DNA of 64,000 bases from Oscillospiraceae bacterium (GTDB taxonomy: Bacteria; Bacillota; Clostridia; Oscillospirales; Ruminococcaceae): NCBI GenBank assembly GCA_020024285.1, contig JAHHTZ010000002.1, forward strand, positions 124,001 through 188,000. Reading direction: 5' to 3'. The notes below the pieces were generated by a model. The model was not told where the DNA came from and did not search any database. It saw only the letters and a program-made list of their open reading frames with translations. The first letter of the stretch is position 1; each line of letters begins with the position of its first letter. Positions 8,162-16,590 of this stretch are shown here, piece by piece. Position numbers and translations under genes: made by a program.

Positions 8162-9226
8162 ATGAATCGATATAATAAAAGTTATGGAGAATCTCTCCCA
8201 TACAGTTTCACCGATTCCAATAGCTATACCTATGTGGATGGATTGGGCTTTACACCACCTCCACCAGTAGTAACGGAGCATCGTCTGCTGCAATGGTATT
8301 CAAACGGAATTGGATTTGCCATTCTTTTTACAATATTGTTTTCATTTTTTATGCCCTATGTAGTTTTTGATATTGTTAAGATTTTTAGTCCAGCCATTCA
8401 ACCGTATAACACCAACATCATATCCTCTCCTATTTTGATGCAGTGTGTAGACATCATCTCTTCCACACTCTCTTTGCTGCTTCCGTTTGTTTTGTTTGGC
8501 TTTATCTGTAAAATCTCAGTTTCCAAAGCGCTTTCTCTGCGCCGCTTTAACTGTTCCATTGTAGTACCGGCTGTCCTGATTGCAATGGGGGTCAGCGTGA
8601 TTGGGGCATTTGCGTCGCAGCTGTTTGCCTTTTTTTTATCTCTGGTAGGGTTTGCTCCGACTGAAATCAATATCACCATTCCCTATACACCCGCCGCATC
8701 GATCTTATATTTGCTGAACCTGACGGTCTTTTCACCGATCATAGAAGAAGTGGTATTTCGCGGTATCGTGCTCAACACGCTGCGCCGTTTTGGTGACAGC
8801 TTTGCACTGTTTATTTCGTCCTTGTTTTTTGCACTCATTCATATGCACCTGCTCCAAATACCAAATGCATTTTTGATGGGGCTTGTGATCGGATATTTTG
8901 TGCTTTACAGCGGCTCTCTCTGGACCGGAATTTTGATCCATGTTATCAATAACAGCTTGGTTGTATTGCTCAACGGAATACTATACTCCATCCCAACCTC
9001 AAAACATACGATCATACTGCTGGTAACATTTTCTTTGTATCTGGCAGGCGGCATCATAGCGATGCTGTACCTTGTCCGCAAGCATTCCAATATGTTTGTC
9101 CTTTTGAACCCATCCAGCTTATCCATTGAACGAAAGAAGTATTTTGTCTTCTTTTCGGCAATCACAATGATTATCTGTCTAATTGTTTTGGGGATATTTA
9201 CTTTGAACAATACCAATGTGATATAA
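8162..9226 (+). CDS. CPBP-family (CAAX-type, Abi) intramembrane metalloprotease
   Basis: Polytopic membrane protein of 354 residues. It has the CPBP signature: EEVVFR (Glu195, Glu196, Arg200), the F-x-x-x-H motif ending at His227, and H-x-x-x-N (His260, Asn264). These residues are the expected metal-dependent catalytic set. Several hydrophobic segments flank them (about 48-70, 97-118, 133-163, 183-193, 214-228, 238-272, 281-303, 325-348). An N-terminal tail rich in Tyr, Ser and Pro precedes the first membrane segment. Bacterial members serve in bacteriocin immunity, toxin or peptide processing, or have no known substrate; nothing nearby points to one. It has its own promoter and terminator. 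Confidence 0.85.
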   Translation: MNRYNKSYGESLPYSFTDSNSYTYVDGLGFTPPPPVVTEHRLLQWYSNGIGFAILFTILFSFFMPYVVFDIVKIFSPAIQPYNTNIISSPILMQCVDIISSTLSLLLPFVLFGFICKISVSKALSLRRFNCSIVVPAVLIAMGVSVIGAFASQLFAFFLSLVGFAPTEINITIPYTPAASILYLLNLTVFSPIIEEVVFRGIVLNTLRRFGDSFALFISSLFFALIHMHLLQIPNAFLMGLVIGYFVLYSGSLWTGILIHVINNSLVVLLNGILYSIPTSKHTIILLVTFSLYLAGGIIAMLYLVRKHSNMFVLLNPSSLSIERKKYFVFFSAITMIICLIVLGIFTLNNTNVI

Positions 9227-9237
9227 ATAAAATAGAC

Positions 9238-9275
9238 GAACCCAGCAGGAAATTTCCCGTTGGGTTCTGGTTTTT
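9238..9275 (+). terminator. Intrinsic terminator after the CPBP protease gene
   Basis: GAACCCA (9238-9244) pairs with TGGGTTC (9261-9267), with an inner GGAAATTTCC, followed by TGGTTTTT ending at 9275. The T-run abuts the tadA ribosome binding site. Confidence 0.75.
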
Positions 9276-9286
9276 GGAGGGGCATT

Positions 9287-9748
9287 ATGCCAATCTATAC
9301 ACATCGTGACGAAGCATTTATGAGATTAGCAATCGAACAGGCAAAAATTGCAGCCAGTCTTGGCGAAATACCTGTGGGCGCAGTTGTTGTGAAGGGTGAG
9401 CAGGTGCTTGGGCGTGGTTATAATCGCAGAGAATTGGATCACTCTGCCACAGCTCATGCCGAAGTTTTGGCAATCGAAGATGCATGTCAAACGCTGGGAA
9501 CCTGGCGCCTGACAGACTGCGAGCTTTATGTTACATTGGAGCCTTGTCCAATGTGCGCCGGTGCAATCATAAACGCAAGGATACGCCGTGTCATATACGG
9601 AGTGCGGGATGAAAAAGCCGGCTGCTGCGGTTCTGTTGCGGATTTTTTTGCGATGCCATTCAACCATACTCCCTTGAGCCGATCCGGTATTCTGGAGGAA
9701 GAATGCCGCGCTTTGCTCACGGATTTCTTCCAAACACTGCGCAATTAA
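9287..9748 (+). CDS. tadA: tRNA-specific adenosine deaminase (A34 to inosine)
   Basis: Zinc-dependent deaminase that converts wobble adenosine to inosine in tRNA-Arg(ACG). The 153-residue product carries the cytidine/deoxycytidylate deaminase signature: HAE (His57, catalytic Glu59) and PCPMC (Cys87 and Cys90) as zinc ligands. ATG 9287 sits 6 bases after GGAGGGG. The length and the MRLAIEQAK N-terminal helix are typical of TadA rather than a guanine deaminase. Confidence 0.93.
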   Translation: MPIYTHRDEAFMRLAIEQAKIAASLGEIPVGAVVVKGEQVLGRGYNRRELDHSATAHAEVLAIEDACQTLGTWRLTDCELYVTLEPCPMCAGAIINARIRRVIYGVRDEKAGCCGSVADFFAMPFNHTPLSRSGILEEECRALLTDFFQTLRN

Positions 9749-10152
9749 AGCACAGATTTCCTTATTCTCATGTTTTCAACATTTTCCGACGTTGAAAACT
9801 TCGTTGAAATTGTGGAAAGAGATACGCTGCACGAAGAAAAGACCAAAACATAGAACATATTTGAGTTATTTTATATTTTCAACGTTGAATCTGTGGAAAT
9901 ATTGAACTCTTTCAAGACGATTTCCCTGCCAAGAGAGGATCGTCTTCTTTTCATATCTAAGAGTTTTTGCAGCAGCTTGTGCAGCGATGCGCTCCCTGTT
10001 ATGCAGCTTTTATGGTATAATAACCGCAGGCAATGCGGTTATTATCAAAATCTTATCGTCTTTTTCCGCCTGCCTCATGGCAGAAGCGGAAAAATGGCTG
10101 ATTATACCATTGCACTTTGCTTTATGTTATTTTGAACCGAAGAGGTGTTCTT
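9749..10152 (+). other. 404-base intergenic region with repeats and a terminator-like hairpin
   Basis: No convincing gene is seen. It contains an inverted repeat TTTTCAAC (9773-9780) / GTTGAAAA (9791-9798), a 12-base palindrome TTCAACGTTGAA (9878-9889), and a near-exact direct repeat of GTTGAA-N2-TGTGGAAA at 9803-9818 and 9884-9899. A hairpin AAGACGAT (9914-9921) / ATCGTCTT (9939-9946) followed by CTTTTC may terminate tadA transcription. Small open frames here look random. Confidence 0.55.
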
Positions 10153-10860
10153 ATGGCAAGAACGATTGTTTGTATTACAGAGCCGTTTCATAAACCAAAA
10201 TCACTGACTGATCTTGTGATTTTTGCAGATATCCGCAGTTTTATTCCACAGTGGGACGCTGCCGATTATTTGAATGCATGCCGGACCTATGCGCAGGAGC
10301 ATCAGGTTTATTTGGTCCCAAGCCGATTTGTAGTAAATAATATTTTGTATCTTTGCCTGTTTTCTCCGCAGGGCGAGATCCTTGGGATTCAGGGTGCAAC
10401 CCATCTCAACCTCTCATATCGGGATAAGCTGCAGCAATACGACAAGGTCGAAGTCCTGCAGACACCCATTGGGAATCTCTTTCTTTGTGTGGATGTGGAT
10501 ATCTATTATCCGGAGGTGCTGCGCCTTGCAAAGCTCAAGGGTGCAGAAATTGTGATTTCCTCGCAATATATCGATGCGTATGATCTCAATCATCATATGA
10601 TTACAACCGGGATGTGGAACGCCGCTCAACAAAACGGGGTATTCGTGGTTGGGTGCTGCAATGCATTTTCTGCCTTGTCCGCCCCTTGGGATATCACATC
10701 GGATCAAAGCGGATATCTTGTACCTCCCGCACATACCCGCTCCTTGTTCTGCAAGGTGTTTCTCAACAAACTGGAGCGTTCATCGCTTGCCGGACCACTT
10801 GCTCCGCGCCTCAATAAAACCTTAGTGGAGCGTTATGCTTCTGTGATCAGTCAAAGATAG
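10153..10860 (+). CDS. Carbon-nitrogen hydrolase (nitrilase) superfamily protein lacking the catalytic triad
   Basis: A 235-residue protein with the nitrilase-superfamily fold pattern. The segment TPIGNLFLCVDVDIYYPE (104-121) aligns with the family's catalytic-cysteine block, but the Cys position is Asp114. A cysteine occurs two residues earlier (Cys112). The usual FPE glutamate block reads FADI (Asp26), and the lysine block (K-x-H-L) reads ATHL (Ala82). All three catalytic residues therefore appear replaced, so a hydrolase activity is unlikely. It is shorter at the N-terminus than its neighbour. ATG 10153 follows GAGGTG; the next gene starts 11 bases downstream and is a paralogue, so the pair is probably co-transcribed. 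Function unknown. Confidence 0.75.
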   Translation: MARTIVCITEPFHKPKSLTDLVIFADIRSFIPQWDAADYLNACRTYAQEHQVYLVPSRFVVNNILYLCLFSPQGEILGIQGATHLNLSYRDKLQQYDKVEVLQTPIGNLFLCVDVDIYYPEVLRLAKLKGAEIVISSQYIDAYDLNHHMITTGMWNAAQQNGVFVVGCCNAFSALSAPWDITSDQSGYLVPPAHTRSLFCKVFLNKLERSSLAGPLAPRLNKTLVERYASVISQR

Positions 10861-10871
10861 GAGGACGTGGG

Positions 10872-11948
10872 ATGAATCAACTAAAAATGCTGTCAACAGC
10901 GCTGATCATGAGTTCTAAATTAAGCCCGTCTGCAATTGAGCGTTCCTTTAAGCAGAGAAAAATAAAAGCCTCCGATGCGCTCCATTATACCAATACAGAA
11001 AATTTGAAAATGGCAGCAGTGCAGCTGGAGCTGCGGGAATACAATACACTCGATAACTATATCGACCATATGCAGGATCTTGTCCGGCAGGCTGCGGAAG
11101 GAGGAGCACAGCTCGTTTCCTTTCCGGAATACACCGGCTTGCTTCCGATTATGATCTCACCGCTGTTTCGGCAGGTGGCAGAGGACTGCATTTCTCATCT
11201 GCGTTATGAAGAGCTGGGTCCTATGATGGAAGGCATATCGTTTTTTAAGGAGCATCTTTCAGACCTTCTCTTTAACTGCTTTTATAATACGTTCGCGTTG
11301 CTGGCAAATCGATACCATCTGTATATTCAGGCAGGCTCTACTTTGATTTACAGCCGGGGAAAGCTGTATGAACGCAGTTTTCTTTTTGACCCGGAGGGGG
11401 AAGTGATCTTGGAGCAGGACAAGCTGACACTTTCTGAGCGGGAACAATGCTTGGGATTGGCTGCTGGGGAGGATCTGGAGGTGGCATCCACACCGTTGGG
11501 GAAAATATCGGTCCTTCTCGGAAACGATTCTTTTCAGTTTGAACCTGCAAAACTGGCGCATGGCTTGGGAGCGCAGATCCTTTTGTGTCCGGTTGCTCCC
11601 CGATGCACCGAAAGCATAGCTCCGCATTGCTGCGGACCCTTGATGAGATGTCAGGAGAGGATGCTGTTTTCTGTTGTTTCCTGCCTTGTGGGGAGCTTTG
11701 GCGGGTTTGATTTTCGGGCGCAGAGCGGATTGTTTGGACCATATGCTGCTTCCCGCTTGCCAAGCGGAGTATGCATGCAGTCGAACAATACACAGCATAC
11801 ATCGGTTGTAGTTGGACGCTTTAATTTATCGCGCCTGCACCCATCGCTTGATCTTTATACCTCCGATACAAACCCTGCCATCTATGCACAGCTTGAAGCT
11901 GCCTATCGGAACCTGCAGGTCCCGCCGCCAAAATCGAATCCATCCTGA
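10872..11948 (+). CDS. Second nitrilase-superfamily protein, catalytic cysteine replaced by glycine
   Basis: A 358-residue protein with a clear nitrilase fold after an N-terminal extension of about 45 residues. The glutamate (LVSFPEY, Glu86) and lysine (QDKLTL, Lys184) blocks are intact. The block normally reading I-C-x-D reads LGND, placing Gly217 where the nucleophilic Cys should be. It should not hydrolyse amides or nitriles by the known mechanism but might still bind a ligand. ATG 10872 follows AGGAGG, 11 bases after the upstream paralogue. No enzyme or transporter partner sits next to the pair; tadA is upstream and the B12 riboswitch downstream. Function unknown. Confidence 0.8.
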   Translation: MNQLKMLSTALIMSSKLSPSAIERSFKQRKIKASDALHYTNTENLKMAAVQLELREYNTLDNYIDHMQDLVRQAAEGGAQLVSFPEYTGLLPIMISPLFRQVAEDCISHLRYEELGPMMEGISFFKEHLSDLLFNCFYNTFALLANRYHLYIQAGSTLIYSRGKLYERSFLFDPEGEVILEQDKLTLSEREQCLGLAAGEDLEVASTPLGKISVLLGNDSFQFEPAKLAHGLGAQILLCPVAPRCTESIAPHCCGPLMRCQERMLFSVVSCLVGSFGGFDFRAQSGLFGPYAASRLPSGVCMQSNNTQHTSVVVGRFNLSRLHPSLDLYTSDTNPAIYAQLEAAYRNLQVPPPKSNPS

Positions 11949-12018
11949 TTCAGCAAGGATCGGGAAGGTGTGCGACGCCCCAGATCCCCAAAGGATGCAG
12001 CGTACCAGGGGTGTTGTC

Positions 12019-12046
12019 TTGACAAAAATCGGCACAATGATATAAT
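12019..12046 (+). promoter_or_regulatory. Promoter of the cobalamin operon
   Basis: TTGACA (12019-12024), 16 bases, then TATAAT (12041-12046) preceded by TGA (extended -10). Transcription would begin near 12053, just before the riboswitch. Confidence 0.85.
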
Positions 12047-12054
12047 ACATACAG

Positions 12055-12290
12055 AAAATAGATACGTTTCAAGTGTCCTATCGGGAAAAGCGAATGGGAA
12101 GAATAGAGAAGTAGGTGCAAATCCTACACGGTAACGCCGCTGTGAGCACAAAGTTTGAGGCTTATTGATGCAAAATCAGTCACTGGGAAACTGGGAAGAC
12201 AGAGCCTTGAACATTGGACATCTTAGTCCTGAATGTGTAAGTCAGAAGACCTGCTTGAACCGTTTTCTCCGTGATGTTGGGGAAGAGTTC
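12055..12290 (+). ncRNA. Cobalamin (AdoCbl-type) riboswitch
   Basis: The leader holds the class hallmarks in order: GGTGCAAATCCTACACGG followed by CGCCGCTGTGA (about 12114-12145), and AGTCAGAAGACCTGC (about 12240-12254), the highly conserved 3' core. Cobalamin binding in this class lowers expression of downstream transport and synthesis genes. The terminator hairpin just after it suggests control by premature termination. The downstream genes, a FecCD-type transporter and the cbi genes, agree with this ligand. Confidence 0.93.
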
Positions 12291-12310
12291 ATATTGTTGC
12301 GGAAATACGG

Positions 12311-12343
12311 GCCGTGGCAGCAATTTTGCTGCCACGGCTTTTT
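12311..12343 (+). terminator. Riboswitch expression-platform terminator
   Basis: GCCGTGGCAGCAA (12311-12323) pairs exactly with TTGCTGCCACGGC (12326-12338), followed by TTTTT (12339-12343). It lies between the aptamer core and the first gene, as expected for an OFF switch. Confidence 0.9.
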
Positions 12344-12417
12344 GCATTGTTTAAGAGAATCGAGATGCGGGGTTCCACAGCAGGAATCATGCGGTAAGAA
12401 ATGAAAGGATTTGTAAG

Positions 12418-13446
12418 ATGAAGAGCAATCATAAAGCGGCAATACGGTATACCTTTGTAATATTATTGCTGCTGTTCCTTGCAGCAGTCGGAGTTGTTTT
12501 CAGTATCAATACAGGTTCTGTAGATATTTCTCCGCTGCATATTTTTAAGATCATTTTCTTCGGTGCCGATCCAGGATCGATGGCGAGCAACGTCATATGG
12601 AAAATCCGGCTTCCCCGCCTTTTGACCGCAGCACTTTTGGGCGGAGCCCTTTCCATATCCGGATTCTTGCTGCAAACATTTTTCCGAAACCCGATTGCGA
12701 GCCCCTTTGTGCTGGGGATCTCCTCCGGGGCTAAAATGTGCGTTGGCTTTGTGATCATTTTTGTGGTTGGCTCCTATGGGGTGATTTCTTCCTGGGTGAT
12801 GGTGCTGGCAGCCTTTTTCGGTTCGCTTCTCATCACGGGCTTTGTTCTGATTTTTGCCAATAAAGCAAAAAATATGTCCATGCTGCTGGTGATCGGCATG
12901 ATGGTGGGTTACATCTGCTCTGCCATCACGGATTTCTTTGTCACATTTGCAAAAGATCAGGATATTGCCAATATGACCGCGTGGTCGATGGGCAGCTTTT
13001 CCGGGGCATCCTGGGATGACCTTGGAGTGATTGCGATTATTGTGAGCACTGCATTCCTTGCAGCAATGACGATTTCCAAACCGATGGATGCATATCAGCT
13101 GGGGGAAGGGTATGCGAAAAGCATGGGGATCAACATCCGCCTGTTTCGAACCATGCTGATCATCCTTTCCAGCATCCTCTCCGGATGCGTCACAGCCTTT
13201 GCGGGTCCCGTTTCATTTGTTGGGATTGCAGTTCCGCAAATCGCAAAAATTTTGATGAAGACCTCAAAGCCTCTTGTCATTATTCCTACCAGCTTTTTGG
13301 GAGGGGCTGTGTTCTGTATTTTCTGTGATCTGATTGCACGCACAGCCTTTGCACCCACAGAGCTTGCAATCAGCACGATCACTTCTTTTCTCGGAGCGCC
13401 GGTTGTGATTGCGCTGATGCTCAAACGAAACAGAAATAAACAATAG
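12418..13446 (+). CDS. FecCD/BtuC-type ABC transporter permease, probably corrinoid uptake
   Basis: Polytopic inner-membrane permease of 342 residues. It has the family pattern: an N-terminal membrane helix, the segment WKIRLPRLLTAALLGGALS, then FFRNPIASPFVLGISSGA, and a C-terminal ALLxFAGPVSFVGIAVPQIAK-like stretch. FecCD permeases serve iron-siderophore or vitamin B12 importers; the riboswitch and the cbi genes behind it favour a corrinoid. The ATPase follows 14 bases later. No substrate-binding protein is encoded nearby, so the BtuF-like partner must lie elsewhere. ATG 12418 follows AAAGGA. Confidence 0.85.
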   Translation: MKSNHKAAIRYTFVILLLLFLAAVGVVFSINTGSVDISPLHIFKIIFFGADPGSMASNVIWKIRLPRLLTAALLGGALSISGFLLQTFFRNPIASPFVLGISSGAKMCVGFVIIFVVGSYGVISSWVMVLAAFFGSLLITGFVLIFANKAKNMSMLLVIGMMVGYICSAITDFFVTFAKDQDIANMTAWSMGSFSGASWDDLGVIAIIVSTAFLAAMTISKPMDAYQLGEGYAKSMGINIRLFRTMLIILSSILSGCVTAFAGPVSFVGIAVPQIAKILMKTSKPLVIIPTSFLGGAVFCIFCDLIARTAFAPTELAISTITSFLGAPVVIALMLKRNRNKQ

Positions 13447-13460
13447 AGGAGGGGGACGCC

Positions 13461-14579
13461 ATGTACTTTGAAACAAAGGATCTTTGCGTTGGGTATCGGA
13501 ACAAGGTGCTGATTTCCGGGATCAATCTGTCCGTGGAAAAAGGAAAGATCCTGACTTTGATCGGTCCAAACGGCGCAGGAAAGTCCACCATCCTGAAAAC
13601 GATCACACGCCATTTGGAGGAGATTTCGGGTGTGGTGTGCATTGAAGACAGCAATATATTAAAATGGAGCAACAAAGATCTCGCAAAGAACCTCTCCGTT
13701 ATGTTGACAGACCGCGTAACGCCGGAGCTGATGACCTGCCGCGATGTGGTGGCGATGGGGCGATATCCCTATACAAACCACTTTGGAATGCTGACCCCGG
13801 AGGACGATGAGATCGTGGAGGAAGCCCTGACCATGGTGCGGGCTGCAGACCTGAGCGAGCGCCCCTTTACCGACATCAGCGATGGGCAGCGGCAGCGCAT
13901 CATGCTGGCACGCGCAATCTGCCAGCAGCCGGAAATCATCGTTTTGGATGAGCCAACCTCCTATTTGGATATCCGCCATAAAATCGAGCTGTTGGATATC
14001 CTGCGCCACATGGCAGCGCAAAAGCATGTAGCGGTGATCCTGTCCCTGCACGAGCTTGACCTGGCAGCAAAGGTTTCAGACCATGTCCTCTGCGTCAAGG
14101 GAGATCAAATCGAGCTGTTCGGAACGCCGGAAGAAGTGTTTACCGAAGAACAGATCAACCGGCTGTACGATTTGGAAAACGGTTCCTTCAATACATTGCT
14201 GGGAAGTGTGGAGCTGACGGCACCAAGAGGAGAAGCAAAAAGCTTTATTTTAGCGGGGGATGGAAAAGGGATTCCCCTGTACCGTGTTCTGCAGCGGAAC
14301 AAAATCCCCTTCAGCACCGGGATCTTGTTCCAAAACGATGTAGACTATCAGGTCGCAAAGGTTTTGGCAGAGCATATTGTTTCTGTCCCGCCCTTTTCTG
14401 CAATCGGGGAGGAGGATATCAGAAAGGCAAAACAGATGATCGATCAGGCAGATCAGGTCATTGATGCCAAAACACCGATTGGAATCCAAAACCGATGCTT
14501 CGAGGATCTTCTTTGTTATGCAAAAGAGAAGAAAAAAGAGATCCTCTCAGGACAGAGCTTTATGAAACAATTTCGATAA
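13461..14579 (+). CDS. ABC transporter ATP-binding protein with C-terminal extension (BtuD-like)
   Basis: ATPase partner of the preceding permease. Residues 1 to about 255 form the nucleotide-binding domain: Walker A GPNGAGKST (35-43), a signature ISDGQRQR in place of LSGGQ, Walker B IIVLDEP, and the switch His in SLHELD. About 115 further residues (RGEAKSFILAGDGKGIP onward) form an extra domain beginning with a nucleotide-fold-like glycine stretch. BtuD-type ATPases with a similar tail are known from archaea and clostridia; what the tail does is unknown. GTG-free ATG start after GAGGGGG. The cbiA start lies 39 bases beyond the stop. Confidence 0.87.
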   Translation: MYFETKDLCVGYRNKVLISGINLSVEKGKILTLIGPNGAGKSTILKTITRHLEEISGVVCIEDSNILKWSNKDLAKNLSVMLTDRVTPELMTCRDVVAMGRYPYTNHFGMLTPEDDEIVEEALTMVRAADLSERPFTDISDGQRQRIMLARAICQQPEIIVLDEPTSYLDIRHKIELLDILRHMAAQKHVAVILSLHELDLAAKVSDHVLCVKGDQIELFGTPEEVFTEEQINRLYDLENGSFNTLLGSVELTAPRGEAKSFILAGDGKGIPLYRVLQRNKIPFSTGILFQNDVDYQVAKVLAEHIVSVPPFSAIGEEDIRKAKQMIDQADQVIDAKTPIGIQNRCFEDLLCYAKEKKKEILSGQSFMKQFR

Positions 14580-14617
14580 ACCATCAGCAGAACATTCCCA
14601 AAAGGAGGGATCACATC

Positions 14618-15967
14618 GTGAACAAGCACTGCAAAAGAATCCTCTTTGCAGGAAGCAACAGCGGATGCGGAAAAACCACGGTCACCTGCGCTGTGTTGCA
14701 GGCGCTGACCAATCGGGGAATGAAGCCTGCCGCCTTTAAATGCGGACCGGACTACATCGACCCCATGTTTCACAGCCGAATCATCGGCGCCAAAAGTGCC
14801 AACCTTGATCCGTTCTTTCTTGATGATAATATGATACGTTATCTATTGGCAAAACGGGCAGAGCCATGTGACCTTTCGATTCTCGAAGGTGTGATGGGCT
14901 TTTATGACGGAATGGGACCGACAGCCAAGGCGAGCAGCTATGATCTGTCCGAAATCACGCAAACCCCCGTTATCCTGATCGTCAATGCAAAGGGGATGTC
15001 GCTTTCTGCCCTTGCAATCATTGAGGGATTTTTGAATTTCTACCCTCACAATCAAATCTGCGGCGTAATACTCAACCAGTGCAGCCCGATGATTTATGGC
15101 ACTCTTGCGGAGTCGATCGAAAAACACTTTGGAAAACGGGTGCGCCCTCTGGGTTATCTCCCCAAGATGCCGGATTGCTCTCTGGAAAGCCGCCATCTGG
15201 GGCTTGTGACTGCCGATGAAGTAGCAGACCTCAAGGAAAAATTAAGCAGGCTGGCACAGCAGACAGAAAAAACGATCGATTTGGATGCCTTGATGGAGAT
15301 TGCTGCTTTGGCTCCCGATTTGCATTATACAGAGCCTCAAATCCCGCATTATGATAAAAAGGTACGCATTGCTGTAGCAAAGGACCGCGCCTTTTGTTTT
15401 TATTATGAAGATAACCTGCAGCTTTTGCGCGAGATGGGCGCCGAGCTTGTAGAGTTCAGCCCTCTTTGCGACAAGGCACTTCCGCAGGATATTCAGGGGC
15501 TCTATCTTGGCGGCGGGTATCCAGAGCTTTATGCAGAGCAGCTGAGCCAAAATGAGTCCATGCGGTACAGCGTCCGCGATTCTCTCAGGCAGGGGCTCCC
15601 CTGCATTGCAGAATGCGGCGGCTTTATGTACCTCACCCAACAGATCGAAGGAAAGCCAATGGTGGGATTTTTGCAGGGGGGATGCGAAGACAAGAAAAAG
15701 CTAATCCGCTTTGGCTATGTCACACTGACTGCGAAGGAAGACAATCTTCTTTGCAGAAAAGGCGATTCCATCAAGGCGCACGAGTTCCACCATTGGGATG
15801 CAGACGACAGCGGAAACGGATTCACCGCAGAAAAATCTACAGGAAAACAGTGGGACTGCGTCCACGTTTCAAAGACGCTTTATGCGGGATTCCCGCATTT
15901 TCATTTTTACAGCAACCTTAGTTTTGCCGCTCATTTTTATGAAGCATGTCAGGAGGTCTTACAATGA
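14618..15967 (+). CDS. cbiA: Cobyrinate a,c-diamide synthase CbiA
   Basis: ATP- and glutamine-dependent amidation of the a and c side chains of cobyrinic acid. The 449-residue protein has an N-terminal dethiobiotin-synthetase-like P-loop GSNSGCGKTT (12-21), KCGPDYIDP and LEGVMGFYDG motifs, and a C-terminal class I glutamine amidotransferase domain with LGGGYPE and the nucleophile Cys333 in AECGGFMYL. GTG 14618 is chosen because AAGGAGGG lies 8 bases upstream; the longer in-frame reading overlaps the ATPase gene. Its TGA stop overlaps the cbiC start (ATGA). Confidence 0.95.
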   Translation: MNKHCKRILFAGSNSGCGKTTVTCAVLQALTNRGMKPAAFKCGPDYIDPMFHSRIIGAKSANLDPFFLDDNMIRYLLAKRAEPCDLSILEGVMGFYDGMGPTAKASSYDLSEITQTPVILIVNAKGMSLSALAIIEGFLNFYPHNQICGVILNQCSPMIYGTLAESIEKHFGKRVRPLGYLPKMPDCSLESRHLGLVTADEVADLKEKLSRLAQQTEKTIDLDALMEIAALAPDLHYTEPQIPHYDKKVRIAVAKDRAFCFYYEDNLQLLREMGAELVEFSPLCDKALPQDIQGLYLGGGYPELYAEQLSQNESMRYSVRDSLRQGLPCIAECGGFMYLTQQIEGKPMVGFLQGGCEDKKKLIRFGYVTLTAKEDNLLCRKGDSIKAHEFHHWDADDSGNGFTAEKSTGKQWDCVHVSKTLYAGFPHFHFYSNLSFAAHFYEACQEVLQ

Positions 15968-16587
15968 TCGAAATTATCAAACCGATGGATATTGAAAAAA
16001 GGAGCTTTGAAATCATTACAGAGCTGCTGGGGGATCGAGAGATCCCATCCGAACAGGAGCTTGTTGTGAAGCGGGTCATCCATACAACCGCAGATTTTGA
16101 CTATGCAGACAATCTTTGCTTTTCAGAGCACGCTGTTCGAAAAGGAATCGAAGCGCTCAAGGGCGGCTGTGATATTGTAACCGATACCCAGATGGCAAGA
16201 TCGGGGATCAACAAAACGATTCTCCAAAAACTGGGCGGACAGGTCCACTGCTTCATGTCCGATGAGGATGTGGCGGCGCAGGCGAAGGAGCGGGGTGTCA
16301 CACGCGCCATCGTTTCTATGGAAAAGGCATCACAGCTCCAGAAGCCGTGTATTTTTGCAGTCGGAAATGCGCCGACCGCGCTGATTTCCCTCAAGGAAAT
16401 GATCGACGAACATAAAATTGCACCTGCTCTCATCATCGGAGTGCCAGTGGGCTTTGTGAATGTGGTGGAGAGCAAGGAGCTCATCATGGAAACAGACATT
16501 CCCTATATTGTGGCAAGAGGACGAAAAGGCGGCAGCAATGTGGCAGCAGCAATCTGCAACGCGATGCTGTACCAGATCATGAGATAG
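15964..16587 (+). CDS. cbiC: Cobalt-precorrin-8 methylmutase CbiC
   Basis: Moves the C11 methyl group to C12 to give cobyrinate. The 207-residue protein shows the family motifs: IHTTADFDYA near residue 43, TDTQMARSGI (where the His-type active region and substrate pocket lie), VGNAPTAL, and the C-terminal GVPVGFVNVVESKE and ARGRKGGSNVAAAI. ATG 15964 overlaps the cbiA stop by four bases and has AGGAGG upstream, indicating translational coupling. cbiD follows after 3 bases. Confidence 0.95.
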   Translation: MIEIIKPMDIEKRSFEIITELLGDREIPSEQELVVKRVIHTTADFDYADNLCFSEHAVRKGIEALKGGCDIVTDTQMARSGINKTILQKLGGQVHCFMSDEDVAAQAKERGVTRAIVSMEKASQLQKPCIFAVGNAPTALISLKEMIDEHKIAPALIIGVPVGFVNVVESKELIMETDIPYIVARGRKGGSNVAAAICNAMLYQIMR

Positions 16588-16590
16588 CAA

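Noticed and set aside
9893..10193. Short open frames before the first nitrilase-like gene
   Set aside because: No Shine-Dalgarno, mutually overlapping, and located on a terminator-like hairpin.
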